NCBI GenBank assembly: GCA_945643635.1
Contig: CALZFC010000043.1
Location: forward strand, 2,781,001-2,845,000
DNA: 64,000 nt
From: Allodiplogaster sudhausi
Lineage: Eukaryota; Nematoda; Chromadorea; Rhabditida; Diplogasteridae
Reading direction: 5' to 3'
The first letter of the stretch is position 1. Each line of letters begins with the position of its first letter. The position numbers and the translations under genes were made by a program. Shown here one piece after another: positions 9,758 to 21,892 of this stretch. Below the pieces are notes generated by a model. It did no database searches, was not told the origin of the DNA, and was given only the letters and a program-made list of their open reading frames with translations.

Positions 9758-12700
9758 ATGGAGCCCGTGACCATCGTGTTCCTTGCCTACGGAGTGCCAT
9801 CCCTTCTGCTGAGTCTTCTCTCTGTCCGCACCACTCTCCATCTCAGAAAGGGTCTCTCCAAGTCCTTCTGCTCCATCTTCTTCGTCACCTGCATCATTGT
9901 AAGACAATTTTAAACGGTCTCATCAAGAATTAATTAATAATGTTTGCCAGAATCTGCTTACTTACCTCAATTCTTATCCAACCTACCGCCTTCGTATCGA
10001 AACTGGATTTTCGTTCTACTACGAGTGGATTAATTCACATGTAAGAAAAAAAAATCTGAAGTGCTTATCTGAAGTTATCTTTCAGGACTTGGTCCGAAAT
10101 ATCCAATACTTTTTCGTTGCCTACTTCTACTATGCTCAGAATGCTTGCGCATTTCTGTTTACTTTCAATCGCTTTACCGCCATTATCTTTCCCCACTTAC
10201 ACGAGCAGGTTTGTCACATACATACAGTCCCGCCCAGGATCTTGGTACCAAGGACGCTTCGGACGATTCGGACGCTTCCAAATGCATCCTCGCTAATAAT
10301 TTTTGTTCTAGGAAAAACTAAAATATTCCAAATGGTACATTAGTTTGCTTACAGAGTACGGATGCTACTGTTAAGAAATCGATAACTTTTTATCATTTGA
10401 TAAGAAGTTATCAGTTTTTGCTAATAAAAAATTTCATTTCAAATGTTTTTAAACGAAATTTCTCCTGTACCATTATTTTATCTCTACAAACATCCCCAAA
10501 TAATAAAATAAAAGATTGTATCATTGATAACGGAAATCGATAAATAAGACCTTATCACGCATGTTCATATGATGTAAGGATTCGCCTTACGATTCTGAAT
10601 CTAACTATGTGATCAGTTTTCAACAGAAAGTGCCGGTTAACAAAATTTTTGATTGTGTGTTCTTTGCAAGTCTTTCTTCAGGATTCCTCATTGTCTTGGT
10701 CTTTGTCAAAATTTTGGCCCGGTATGATGCGTCCAAATCTAGGTTGCTGCGCCAGCATTGATACTCAGAAAAGTGGCGCGCTCCCTTTTCGTCTTCGGTT
10801 TAAGAGAGCCTCTCTGTAAGACTCAAGGAGGCCGCTATGGACGCCTGCCCTAGAAATTCATAATTGTTCTAGAACCATGAAAACATTATGAGGGATGTGT
10901 CTAGTGTTCATAACGAAGTCTAGGCGGTCAGAAAGTTTAGAAAAAAATTTTTCACTTAGATATAAGTTGTAATGTTCATAAATTTTGGATGACCATAACT
11001 ACCGTTATACTCAATATTTCTGAATAATCTTTTCACCGTTAGATTCCCTGTTCAAAACTACACAAAAAAGTCCGTGGAGACCATTTTCGAAAAACAAAAT
11101 TTATATGACTTTTCTCCAATTTAAGTTTTTAAAAAGTCGTTTTCAGGCAATAACTTTTTTTTTTACTATTACGTCCAAAAAACCGAATGGTCCATGAGAA
11201 AGAGCAGGAAAAACTACACAGAATATGTTTCTGCGAGGAAAAATCTCGGATACTTTTTTTGGGTATCTGCATTTGAATATGGGTTTCTGAGCAAATTTCG
11301 GCTTTGGCTGCAAACCATAATTTCTTTCAAACTTCATTAATTTTAAAACGGAATAGTCCATTCGATGTAATTTTTTATCCTCTTTAAAATAATGTATACT
11401 TTGTATACAAAAGAAATTAGTCTAAAGGCCTAAAATTGACTTTTTGTGTTTTTGGCCAAATTCTGGTGTTAAAATACTCATTCTTTGGATCATTAGTGGG
11501 TCATATAGACCAAATTACCACATAATATTTATTCTACAAGAAAGAGCAGTTAAAACTGAGTCGGGTACAGCTTTTTAATCAAAATCTGAGGATACTTTTT
11601 TTGGGAATATGTATTTGAATGCTGACCGTTGAAGGCGATATTGCTGCATATTTTTTGGCAATTATTTCAAATTAGTTTATTTGAAACATCTAGCACCCAA
11701 TAGTATGTATTCCAGGATTCTTTGAAGTTCTTTCATGATATACCACTCAAAAGTACTCTAAAAGTCAAGAAATTTCATTTTTACGAGCCTAGAAGGCGAA
11801 ATAAATGTATGAAAACTCCTTCGAAGCCAACTATCAGGTCATTTGTGAATCGGATTACCAAAAAGGTCATAACCATTCGAAAGAGCAGAGACTTTTACAT
11901 AATATATCCTTCGATGAAAATGCAAAACCTGTACATTTTTCAGAAATTTTGAAATTTCGAAAAAAATCGGCGACAGGATTCGACTATTTTGAGCTGTTCT
12001 GCGAAAGCTGGTACCAATGGAACTTATGTTCTGAAATCTGTACCATTAGGTTGTTTGAGACGAGAAACATGAATTTGACTTTCATTTTCTACTTTTGTGT
12101 ACCATCCATGGTACGCTTGATCGAAATGAATTTTTTCTGCATATTATATTTCATTCTTCTGGCAAAAGTATCTGCATTTGAATATTGGTTTCTGAGCAAA
12201 TTTCGGTCTTAGCTAAAAACTATAATACCATTCAAATTGTAACGAGCCACCGATGAGATTCTTATTCACATCGATTGATTAGTTGGTATTGACTTACTTA
12301 TTTGTTATGCATTGTTACATTGTTTGCCCGTTTATTTGGCATTTCCTAAGTAAAATTTGTTTGTCATGCCGTGTGTCAATTGTTACAATTTGAATGGTAT
12401 TATAGTTTTTAGCTAAGACCGAAATTTGCTCAGAAACCAATATTCAAATGCAGATACTTTTGCCAGAAGAATGAAATATAATATGCAGAAAAAATTCATT
12501 TCGATCAAGCGTACCATGGATGGTACACAAAAGTAGAAAATGAAAGTCAAATTCATGTTTCTCGTCTCAAACAACCTAATGGTACAGATTTCAGAACATA
12601 AGTTCCATTGGTACCAGCTTTCGCAGAACAGCTCAAAATAGTCGAATCCTGTCGCCGATTTTTTTCGAAATTTCAAAATTTCTGAAAAATGTACAGGTTT

Positions 12701-15667
12701 TGCATTTTCATCGAAGGATATATTATGTAAAAGTCTCTGCTCTTTCGAATGGTTATGACCTTTTTGGTAATCCGATTCACAAATGACCTGATAGTTGGCT
12801 TCGAAGGAGTTTTCATACATTTATTTCGCCTTCTAGGCTCGTAAAAATGAAATTTCTTGACTTTTAGAGTACTTTTGAGTGGTATATCATGAAAGAACTT
12901 CAAAGAATCCTGGAATACATACTATTGGGTGCTAGATGTTTCAAATAAACTAATTTGAAATAATTGCCAAAAAATATGCAGCAATATCGCCTTCAACGGT
13001 CAGCATTCAAATACATATTCCCAAAAAAAGTATCCTCAGATTTTGATTAAAAAGCTGTACCCGACTCAGTTTTAACTGCTCTTTCTTGTAGAATAAATAT
13101 TATGTGGTAATTTGGTCTATATGACCCATTAATGATCCAAAGAATGAGTATTTTAACACCAGAATTTGGCCAAAAACACAAAAAGTCAATTTTAGGCCTT
13201 TAGACTAATTTCTTTTGTATACAAAGTATACATTATTTTAAAGAGGATAAAAAATTACATCGAATGGACTATTCCGTTTTAAAATTAATGAAGTTTGAAA
13301 GAAATTATGGTTTGCAGCCAAAGCCGAAATTTGCTCAGAAACCCATATTCAAATGCAGATACCCAAAAAAAGTATCCGAGATTTTTCCTCGCAGAAACAT
13401 ATTCTGTGTAGTTTTTCCTGCTCTTTCTCATGGACCATTCGGTTTTTTGGACGTAATAGTAAAAAAAAAAGTTATTGCCTGAAAACGACTTTTTAAAAAC
13501 TTAAATTGGAGAAAAGTCATATAAATTTTGTTTTTCGAAAATGGTCTCCACGGACTTTTTTGTGTAGTTTTGAACAGGGAATCTAACGGTGAAAAGATTA
13601 TTCAGAAATATTGAGTATAACGGTAGTTATGGTCATCCAAAATTTATGAACATTACAACTTATATCTAAGTGAAAAATTTTTTTCTAAACTTTCTGACCG
13701 CCTAGACTTCGTTATGAACACTAGACACATCCCTCATAATGTTTTCATGGTTCTAGAACAATTATGAATTTCTAGGGCAGGCGCTCCTTGGCCCTTACTG
13801 AGAGGCTCTCTTAATTACCCAAGTTTGAGGTAGCGAAATAGCACAGGCAGAGAAAAAAAGGGTTAGGCCCCGCCCCCTCGGCCTGCGAGGCCTCCCTGCC
13901 ATGTTCTTTCTGAAAAAAAGTCATGAAAAGTATACACAGTCAAAAATATATTGTTAACCGGCATTTTATTGTGAAACTGATTACATAATTAGATTCAGAA
14001 TCGTTAGGCGATTCTTCTCAGCTAATGAACATGTCTGATAAGGTCTGATTTATCGATTTCCGTTATCAATGATACAATCTCTAATTTTATTATTTGGGGA
14101 TGTGTGTAGAGATAAAATAATGGTACAGGAGAAATTTCGTTTAAAAACATTTGAAATGAAATTTTTTATTAGCAAAAATTGATAACTTCTTATCAAATGA
14201 TAAAAAGTTATCGATTTCTTAACAGTAGCATCCGTACTCTGTAAGCAAACTAATGTACCATTTGGAATATTTTAGTTTTTCCTAGAACAAAAGTTATTAG
14301 CGAGGATGCATTTGGAAGCGTCCGAATCGTCCGAAGCGTCCTTGGTACCAAGATCCTGGGCGGGACTGTACATAGAAACACGTTGCACGGTCTCATAATT
14401 GTTTTTTTTTAAATATAAATTATATAATCTGTTTATAATGAATATTTTTATTAAGCTGTGGGAATTTAATCATGGGAAAGCGATTCTCTCTACTCTCTTC
14501 ATTGCGACGCTGGCGAGTTTGGCACGCTTGCCAGTGAATATGGTTTATCTGAGGAACAACACCACCTACACTTACTCCACTGTTATGATTACGGTATGTG
14601 ATTGCTGAAGGCTACTGATTGTCTTGCTGGATACAAGATTGGCCTCTTTCAGCCAACCGCAACGTATTCGGCCGTGGTCCTCGTGGCGTATGGAGTGGTT
14701 CTGCTGCTGTGCTGCGTGGTGATGAACACGCTCGCGTTGCGGCGACTGCTCTTCTTGAAAACAGTAAGAGATTGTTGATTGGCAGCCTAGCCGAGCAGTC
14801 CGAACGAGAGAAAAGATGGCCCCAGCCGATTCAGCAGACGTCGTCTGTCAAGAATGAGCGGTCGTTCTTCGGCATCGCTTTCTGCGTCTTTCTCGCCCAG
14901 CTATTCAATACGAGCATGGCGGTCGGTCTCTTTCCATCAATCGAGATGAAGACAGTTTCTTGAGATAACAACCTACGTGTGCTCTTGGACTGGCAACTCT
15001 GCCTGCGTCTACTCCATCAGTCTCATCACTCCCTACACTTCCGATGTCTTCTCTCTAGGACAACCACTTTATGTTCTCATTTTTCCAGGTAATGGAATTG
15101 AGAATATGCTTAAAAAAATCTTTTATATTTCTATAACTAATAATATTTCATCACACTTTACTCTTCCTTTTAATTTTATGTCTGGTACCAGGTTTTTCCA
15201 CGCCCACCTGCGGTGTTTGTCGGTTGCTTTTCAAATCTGGGTTGTGAAAAAGTCGCATCGTGAGATGGGAAGGGGGATTATCGGCATTGAGGAGAAAGTA
15301 GTTGATTCTACGAAAATAGTTGTTGCGAAGTGTTCTATGCGAGCGCTCATTTACCTTCACAGCTTCACCGGCCATTGTTTCAATGATTATCACTAAGAAA
15401 GTAGGGCCGATCAAAACTCAAAGTTAAGAGGGAAAAACTGGCGTATGATAGTAAAAAAACATATGATAGTGTTCTTTGATCTCAGGCCCGATCCAGCGAA
15501 AAGCTCTAACTTACTTCGGCTTCGGCCAAGAGGGAAGTCGCCAGCCTTCCACTCAGAGAGCGACCGCGAAGATCACTCAGAATACATCTTCTGGTGCCAC
15601 TGTCAACTCCGTTTCTTCTTTCCCAGCAACCTCCCCGAACATCCGTAGAAACAATGTAAATAGATGA
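9758..15667 (+). CDS. Serpentine chemoreceptor, Srg family (7TM GPCR)
   Basis: This is a probable chemosensory receptor of the plasma membrane of sensory neurons. The start is ATG 9758 (MEPVTIVFLAYGVPS). Exons cover 9758-9898 (TM1), 9951-10040, 10086-10208 (TM3 with the Srg hallmark FLFTFNRFTAIIFPHLHEQ), 14456 to about 14593 (LWEFNHGKAILSTLF, TM4), then TM5 (ATYSAVVLVAYGVVLLLCC), a charged loop, TM6 (SFFGIAFCVFLAQLFN), TM7 and a Ser/Thr-rich cytoplasmic tail ending at 15667. The NRF...IFP motif followed by a Trp is typical of Srg. All joins keep frame; one intron appears to be only 35 bp (from about 14763). The intron 10209-14455 is almost entirely a foldback transposon. Apart from that the gene looks intact. 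Confidence 0.8.
10842..12243 (+). repeat. Inner palindrome arm, left (1402 bp)
   Basis: The inverse partner of 12382-13783, with the centre of symmetry at 12312.5. Open frames such as 11805-12212 have identical mirror copies and are by-products. The arm also contains three diverged tandem units of about 340 bp, marked by GAAAGAGCAG at 11198, 11540 and 11879. Confidence 0.95.
12382..13783 (-). repeat. Inner palindrome arm, right (1402 bp)
   Basis: Inverted copy of 10842-12243. The one mismatch noticed is a G/A difference in the segment reading GATCATTRRTGGGTCAT (about 11490 versus 13134). Confidence 0.95.
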
Positions 15668-16368
15668 TTGAGTTTGTGCGGCAATGACAAAGACTCGCTT
15701 TGAAGAATCTAGTCATTTTCAGAGTTTACTTCAATTTTAAGAGCGTTTTGTATACATATTGTTTGTATTCTTGTACACTAAACGTTCTACATACATACAT
15801 CTATTTGTACAAATAAACTTTTCACAAGATTACATGTAATTCAAAGTCGAAAAACATAACGAACGCAGTATTTGCCAGCCTGCAGATGCAAATATTGCGG
15901 TGTTTTCGAAATCGAAGCTCTAATGAAGCACAAATACTACTCTATAAATAGGGTGATAAGAATGCAAATAAGTATACGCGAGAGAGAACTGGTGATAGAG
16001 AGAGAGAAGAGAGAGGAGTGTCAGGCTGTACAGGATGTCAGCAGAAAAGAAGCCTGGAATGACCACCCCTGCTGAGATAACTATTCCAGGCAAAAGATAC
16101 ATATGCAAATCTATTTCTGAACATTAACTCTCCGCATAACACCCTTAACGTTTCGCAACACTTCTTCTTGATAAAATTAAGTACATGTGAATCATGTCCT
16201 TGTGTCCATATATTAAACGTATTTTCTCATATTGGAAAAAAGGTGCAAGCGTCCTTTCACATTCATTTGAAAGGACTCTTATTTGAAAGGATTCTGACTT
16301 GATAGCTCGGTTATTTCTTGTTTCTAGCCATCTACTTACATATTTTCGCAATAATTCCGGCCAGCGGC
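15668..16368. other. Intergenic region
   Basis: About 700 bp between the Srg receptor and the PI-PLC-like gene, both plus strand. It includes a probable polyadenylation signal for the Srg gene (AATAAA near 15813) and AT-rich sequence. No further gene is supported. Confidence 0.4.
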
Positions 16369-18021
16369 ATGATGTCACTGCAACTCCAGATTGCAGCTTC
16401 CCTTTTGATGGCTGTCAAGATTGTCAGTTGGAGGATGCGTCCAATTTTTTTTATGATTTCAATAAATAAATATATATGTATATATTGTAGAATTCATGTG
16501 ACTTTTGTGATTGGATGTCGAGTCTGCCCGAAAAAGCACGGCAACTGCCGCTGAACGGACTATTCATTCCTGGTTGGTTCGGCTTGATGTGTTCAATGTT
16601 CCTTCCAACGGAACATTAGCTAGACGACAATTGTTACGCAGGCAGTCACAACTCTTTCGCCACTTGGCGTGGAATGTCCACTCAGCTTGGCAATGACGCC
16701 GACTCTGCAATAAATTCCATTGGCGATCTGCCACTCGGCCCGATTATCATCAAGAACTGGGCAGTTACCCAGGCAAGAAAACAAATATATGCACAAATAG
16801 TAGGATTCTACTTTAAAAATATGTACAAACTATAGGATCTCAGCGTGTATGACCAGCTACGCATCGGAATTCGCTACATTGACATGAGGGTTTCGTGCCT
16901 CGCTTCAAGTGAGTTCACAGAGATTTTCATCTAATGTTTTGACAAGGAAAAAATTTTTAAAGGAGGCTAAAACTTCTAAAACTCCTTGCGCCACTTTTTG
17001 CAGTACTTTGCCTTAGTTTATCGAATGCAGTCATCCAAATAATTGGTGATTGCCTCCTTTAAGATCCATCGCCGATATTCCGCACTGTTCACGGTCTCTT
17101 CGGTCCAAGCATCAGCAGCATTCTCAGCCAGGTAGTGTCCAAGGCTGGAAAGGAGGAATATCTTTGATGTCGCAGATCGCGGCCTTCCTCTCCGAGTACC
17201 CGAAAGAGTTCGTCATCATTGACTTCAATCACCACTACGGCTGTGCCCACTTCAGCACACAACTCGAGTTCGTTCGTGTACTTTGTGGCCAAGACTCCAA
17301 TTCGAGCACCAGTTCATAATTAGATCTGTGGTTGTGCGTAGGAAAGCAGAAGTGGGCCGTTATAGATATCAGATTCTTGCTTCGCTGAACGGAAGCAAGG
17401 CAATTCCATTCAAGGGAACTCCCGCTAATCTCTCTCTAGAAGGTGCGTAGCAGAGAGAGGATGAAGGAGAAAGGCAGAGAGAGAGAGAGAGAGATAAAGA
17501 GAGAGCATTGGGCGAGAGAGTAGCTTCAGTTGTTTCTGCCGGTTCGTGGAACGTTCTTCTGCTGCAGTCGTGGTCTAAAACCACTTCTCCATTCTTCTGG
17601 CCCCAATCCATCATCGAGTCCCCATGGCCAAATTACGACGAGGTTGTGTTTGTTCAACTCAGAGTATAGCAATCTGGAAATGTCTCCTGAATCTAAAGAT
17701 TGCTGGGGTTCTCTCCTACAACGAGGCCTATGCCAAACGTCGTCTCAAGAAGGGCAGCAGCTCCTTCTTCGTTTCTCAGGTTTCTTTTTTAAAGTATGCA
17801 TATATACTTTGCTAAGCCAGAAATAACGATGTTGCATGCATGCAAGGGATGGTGAGCATCCTACTTTCATTCAGGAGATCGTCACTCCCAATGCAGTGGA
17901 CATCGCCGTCCAGCCACTCTCGACTTTGAGGGATTGGCGTGGTATCCAGATGACTACGGTTCGAGCGAGAGAGTAACAGAGTGTGCGATAGATAGAGAGA
18001 GACAGAGACAGGGAGAGAGAA

Positions 18022-18074
<53 letters not shown>

Positions 18075-18324
18075 AAGCAATGAGAGTTAGCTGCGGGAGG
18101 GTGTGGAGTGCGAGATAAAAGAGAAAGAAAATATAACGATTAGGTCTAATAAAGAGGTCTAATTTAAAAAAAAAGATAAACACTATAAGGTCGTTATTGT
18201 TCAGGCAGTCGTCGAAATGCTAAAGAAGAAGCGGGCGAGAGAGATGGTCCAAAATGTAGTTCTGGCTGACTTCGTCGATGATTCTTTCACAAAAGCTGTT
18301 ATTCTTCTCAACAACCTCGTTTAA
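16369..18324 (+). CDS. Secreted PI-PLC X-domain protein (PLCXD-like)
   Basis: The product is related to PLCXD proteins, which have only the catalytic X half of phosphatidylinositol phospholipase C. ATG 16369 opens a signal peptide (MMSLQLQIAASLLMAVKI) that splices in phase to NSCDFCDWMSSLPEK at 16491. Motifs follow in order: LFIPGSHNSF (first catalytic His), YDQLRIGIRYIDMRV, FRTVHGLFGPSI (second His), FLSEYPKEFVIIDFNHHY, FWPQSIIESPWPNYDE, FFVSQEIVTPN, and the end VVLADFVDDSFTKAVILLNN. The stop is 18322-18324. Both catalytic histidines are present. The intron after KNWAVTQ has a GC donor (16773). Two introns hold GA microsatellites. The joins around 17260-17520 are the least certain. A signal peptide is unusual for human PLCXDs, which are cytosolic, so this one may act extracellularly. 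Confidence 0.85.
17473..18075. repeat. GA microsatellites in PLCXD introns
   Basis: Two separate GA-dinucleotide tracts, 17473-17505 and 17990-18075, lie in introns of the PI-PLC-like gene. The span given includes exon sequence between them. Confidence 0.8.
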
Positions 18325-18882
18325 CCAAGCATCTTATTATACCTCTCTGTGTGTATATAAAGGAAAATTTTTGCAAAATTTAAAGGTTTTAAAGTATCAA
18401 CAGATGGATGAGTTGTCGAACGCAGAGTCCCCCGTTGATGATGGCCGGATTCGGATGGCGGCAGGTGGCCATATAGTTTCTTGAAGTTTGCATTGTTGTC
18501 TTCTAAACTGGAGGCATTTAATAAAATTCTTTTACTTAAATCAGTTATATAACTATCGTATGAGAACAAGTGCAAGGAAAGCACATTCAAACGAGGTAAA
18601 TCACATGATTAATATCTGGGTCATACCCTGACAATAAGATAAAGCCCGTTTATTAAATGTTATAGTTGCTGGTTGTGCATCCAAAAGTAGAATATCCTAC
18701 CATTCCACTTCACAGCAATCGAACAACCATATTCACATCTTTATCGCTTTCTATGTTCTCTTCTAATTCATGCGCATAACGCATTTTTGTGTAAAGCCAG
18801 TAAAAGGTGAATCAAAGCATGCAATATTATTGTGAGGAAAGGCTAATGAATGTACAAGTTCAAAAGTGAAAAGTGAGGTGAT

Positions 18883-21763
18883 TCAGAAGATCGGCCGAAC
18901 GGGGAAGGATCGACGCTGGTCGATCGAGGAGATTCGTTGGAGGGCGACGTTCAGCTTGTCTCGGAAGTCGTCGAAGTGGTCGACGATCAACTCTTCTGCC
19001 ACATCCGGGAAGAAGTAGACAGAGAGGGTCTTCCTCAAGAGATGGAAAGAGATTCCACTCCACTGAGAAACAAAGCATCCCCAGTCAAACAAATACCTCC
19101 CTCTGAACGTACATAAATGGTCCGAATATTGTGAAAACCTAAGAGTTCCTTCGATTTCGTCCATTCTTTTCAGAGCCTTATGATAGTAAGCGGAGAGATC
19201 TTCAACGTAATATGCTTCGGAGAAGAGACGCAGGCGGTTCGAGCGGCCGAACCAGCCTCGCTCAAATATACATACATTGCTATAGTTTTCAAAATTACTT
19301 GTAAAAAAAAATAATTTTTAAATAGATAAACGGCGTCTCCGTACTTCTCGATTCTTGACGAAAGAATTCCCATCATATTCTGCGAAGAATTTTACAATTT
19401 CATTGATGACCAAGCGTGCATCGTGGCCTAGTTGAATTGAATGATAGATTTTGGTAGGCTTCTATTATTTCATTCATCGAATTGACAGCTGACAGACCCG
19501 GATAGGTACAAGAGTCATTTCCGGACAAGAGAGAAAGAAGGCTCGTTCCCTTGGGGCAGGAAAGGGCACGACTCACTGAGGCAGCATCGGCATCTGGAGA
19601 ACATTCTCTTGCTCTCTTTGGCTAATTCAACATGCTGTGTCACACTTTTTTAAAGCTTCTCACATGCTCTAATCCACGAAGCTGATAAGGATGGCTAACA
19701 TAAGACATGCCAAGTGTGGCTTTTCTCAACTGTTCTATGATTAGAGATAAAGAGAATGTCGATACCATCGACGACTCCCCTCTCGACGGCGCCCACCGTG
19801 AGACCGAGAGAAGTGAGCGAAGACGGCAGAAGCTCACACAGCACAGCAAAGTGGTCTAATCTACTCCATTCTTATTCCATCTCTCTCCAAGTGGCTTCTA
19901 TAACTGAGAAGAGACGAAAGTGACCTTTGCCAGCCGGTGATTATAACCGATGAGATCGAAGAATTAAAAGACTTCTCATGCTTTCTTCGCATCTTGAACC
20001 TTCAATTCGGACCATGCAAAATGGCCGAGTTATCTTTCTCGTTCTAACCACTCTTGATTGTTGTAGACGTAGGGAGTAATCTTATTAATCACTTCATCAG
20101 CACCATTCGCACCCTGAAAAAGAAACTTCTAGAAAGGCCAAAACATTATCAAATAAAAGGAGAAACCTTGAATGCAGAAGCTATCCAGACTCCCGGGAAG
20201 CTTTCGGAGAGATTTCTCCAGAGTGGAGGAGGAAGAGCCTGCAAGGGAGTGATCTACTAAGGAAGCAGTCAAAGAGAAGAGAGCGCCAGAGAAGGAGAGA
20301 GAAAGAGAGAGAGAGATAGAACGAGAGAAGAGAGCGGCAGAGAAGGAGAGAGAAACCTCAGCGAGTCGAGTCGGCCAGTACTTCCACACGACAGGAATGA
20401 TGGAATCGGATAGATCGAACTCGTTGATCAGCGAGGGGTCGGCCGATGCGAACTCGTCATGCCAAGCCAGCACCTGAACAACTCCATGAGTGACGTGGTC
20501 TCTCGGCAAAGGACAACCTTAGTGTCGGGAAATTCTTTGTGAATGACTTGTGCCATTGCTTGGAAGTGTGCGAGAACGAGTTGCTTGGTGTCATTGAATC
20601 CAAGTGCAGCCATTCTCTCTTTGTCCTCCTCGCACACTCCAACCTGATTGTGATGAGACTCCTTCTTTATTATTTTATTCAATTTATATTATTCTTCATC
20701 TACACAGATGAAAATAAAGTGAAAATAAAATGAACCATGTACGCTTCATCGGCGCCGATATGAAAGAAGGGCATTGGAATAGCAGAGTGAAGAGTTGCCA
20801 CCTAAACAACTCATAGTCGGTTACTGTCAAGAGATTTATCTTGCCTGTGAAAGCAGATCGCCAAGAACAGCAACGCCCGCTTCCGAGCCAATGCACATCA
20901 CCTTCAAATATGTATTTTTAATGATATTTAGAACTGAATGTGATATATTGGATGTGAATACCATCGGGAAAGTTTGATTTTCTCTGAGAAGAGCGAAGAG
21001 GGATGTCTTGAGCAGCCACTCCAGATGCCCGAAGGTCTGCACCAGGGGGATGACTGTCAGATTCAGCACAGTCGCACTCAAGTCTTCATCATTATTACTG
21101 TAATTATCTGAAAACGCAACCATACTGTTCGAGGATGTCCAGCACTTCCCTTCTCGAGTAGGCATTTCCGTTGGAAGCCGCCGCAAGCATGCCCGTAAGG
21201 GGGAACATATCCTGAGAGCCTCGGAATCTCTCTCTCTTTCTCTTTCACTCTCTCTCTCTCTCTTTCTCTCTATCTCTCTCTCTCTCTTTCTCTTTCACTC
21301 TCTCTCTTTCTCTTTCTCTCTCTCTATCTCTCTCTCTTTCTCTGTCTCTCTCACTGCTCTCTCTCTCTCACTGGCTATCTTTCTTTCTCAAAGCGACCTC
21401 CCATTCAACAATCACCACTCCTTTAGCTCCAAGGCTTGCAAAGATGTCGAAAAGTTGTTTAAAATAGGCTGGTCTTGGTGGTGCTCCTGAATGTCTCATT
21501 CCATTTTACATTTCATATACTTAATTGTATTTAACATTTATATACATACGACCTTTCAAGTCCATGTGAACATATTTGTCAATCTGTAGAGAGGATTGGA
21601 CTGCCTGTAACGAAGTGCTTGAGACATAAGTTTTGACTATTGACTTAAAAAAAATAGGAAGACAAGCATAAAAATTGGATAGAGGGAGAGTTCGAACTAG
21701 AGTTAGAGAAACTAGAGTTAGAGACATGGGGACACGGATTGAGTGGAGATAAATGGAGAGAGG

Positions 21764-21800
<37 letters not shown>

Positions 21801-21892
21801 AGAGAGAGAAAATGGAAATGAAGTGCTTGACTTACCCATGCGGCGAGAATGGAAAATAAAAGTGTGAAGCAAGCAGAACGATGATTGCTCAT
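18883..21892 (-). CDS. Hexosaminidase D-type glycosidase (GH20)
   Basis: The family removes terminal N-acetylhexosamines. ATG 21892 opens a signal-like peptide (MSNHRSACFTLLFSILAAW). Then come IDKYVHMDLKGAPPRPAYF, GAKGVVIVEWEDMFPL, LNLTVIPLVQTFGHLEWLLK, PMPFFHIGADEAYM (the GH20 catalytic Asp-Glu pair), VLAWHDEF, IIPVVWKYWPTRLAE, GVWIASAFKGANGADE, SSVIITGWQRLDHFAVLCEL, and a C-terminal region ending SSIDQRRSFPVRPIF with the stop at 18883. About 15 exons join in phase. The intron after LLSQ has a GC donor (20844), and another is only 44 bp. Two GH20 hallmarks look intact: HxGADE and the late TGWQR. One join near 19326-19440 could not be made in phase and needs transcript data. Several introns carry GA/CT tracts. 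Confidence 0.85.
20280..21810. repeat. GA/CT microsatellites in hexosaminidase introns
   Basis: Dinucleotide tracts lie at about 20280-20350 (GA), 21224-21378 (CT, the longest) and 21752-21808 (GA), all in introns of this gene. The span includes exons between them. Confidence 0.8.

Larger units (their letters stand above)
10225..14368. mobile_element. 4.1-kb palindromic foldback element, TA target site
   Basis: The element starts CAGTCCCGCCCAGGATC and ends with the exact inverse, flanked by TA on both sides (10223-10224 and 14369-14370). TA duplication and a CAGT terminus are features of the Tc1/mariner superfamily. Outer arms (about 10225-10645 and 13950-14368) are inverted copies with moderate divergence. 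Inside them, inverted arms at 10842-12243 and 12382-13783 are nearly identical (one mismatch noticed in 1402 bp) around a 138-bp loop. The segments between outer and inner arms differ in sequence. No transposase frame was found, so it is non-autonomous. It occupies all but about 100 bp of an Srg intron. Confidence 0.9.

Noticed and set aside
11143..13482. Four mirrored reading frames in the palindrome
   Set aside because: Identical pairs result from the inverted arms; they show no transposase motif and no codon-like conservation pattern.
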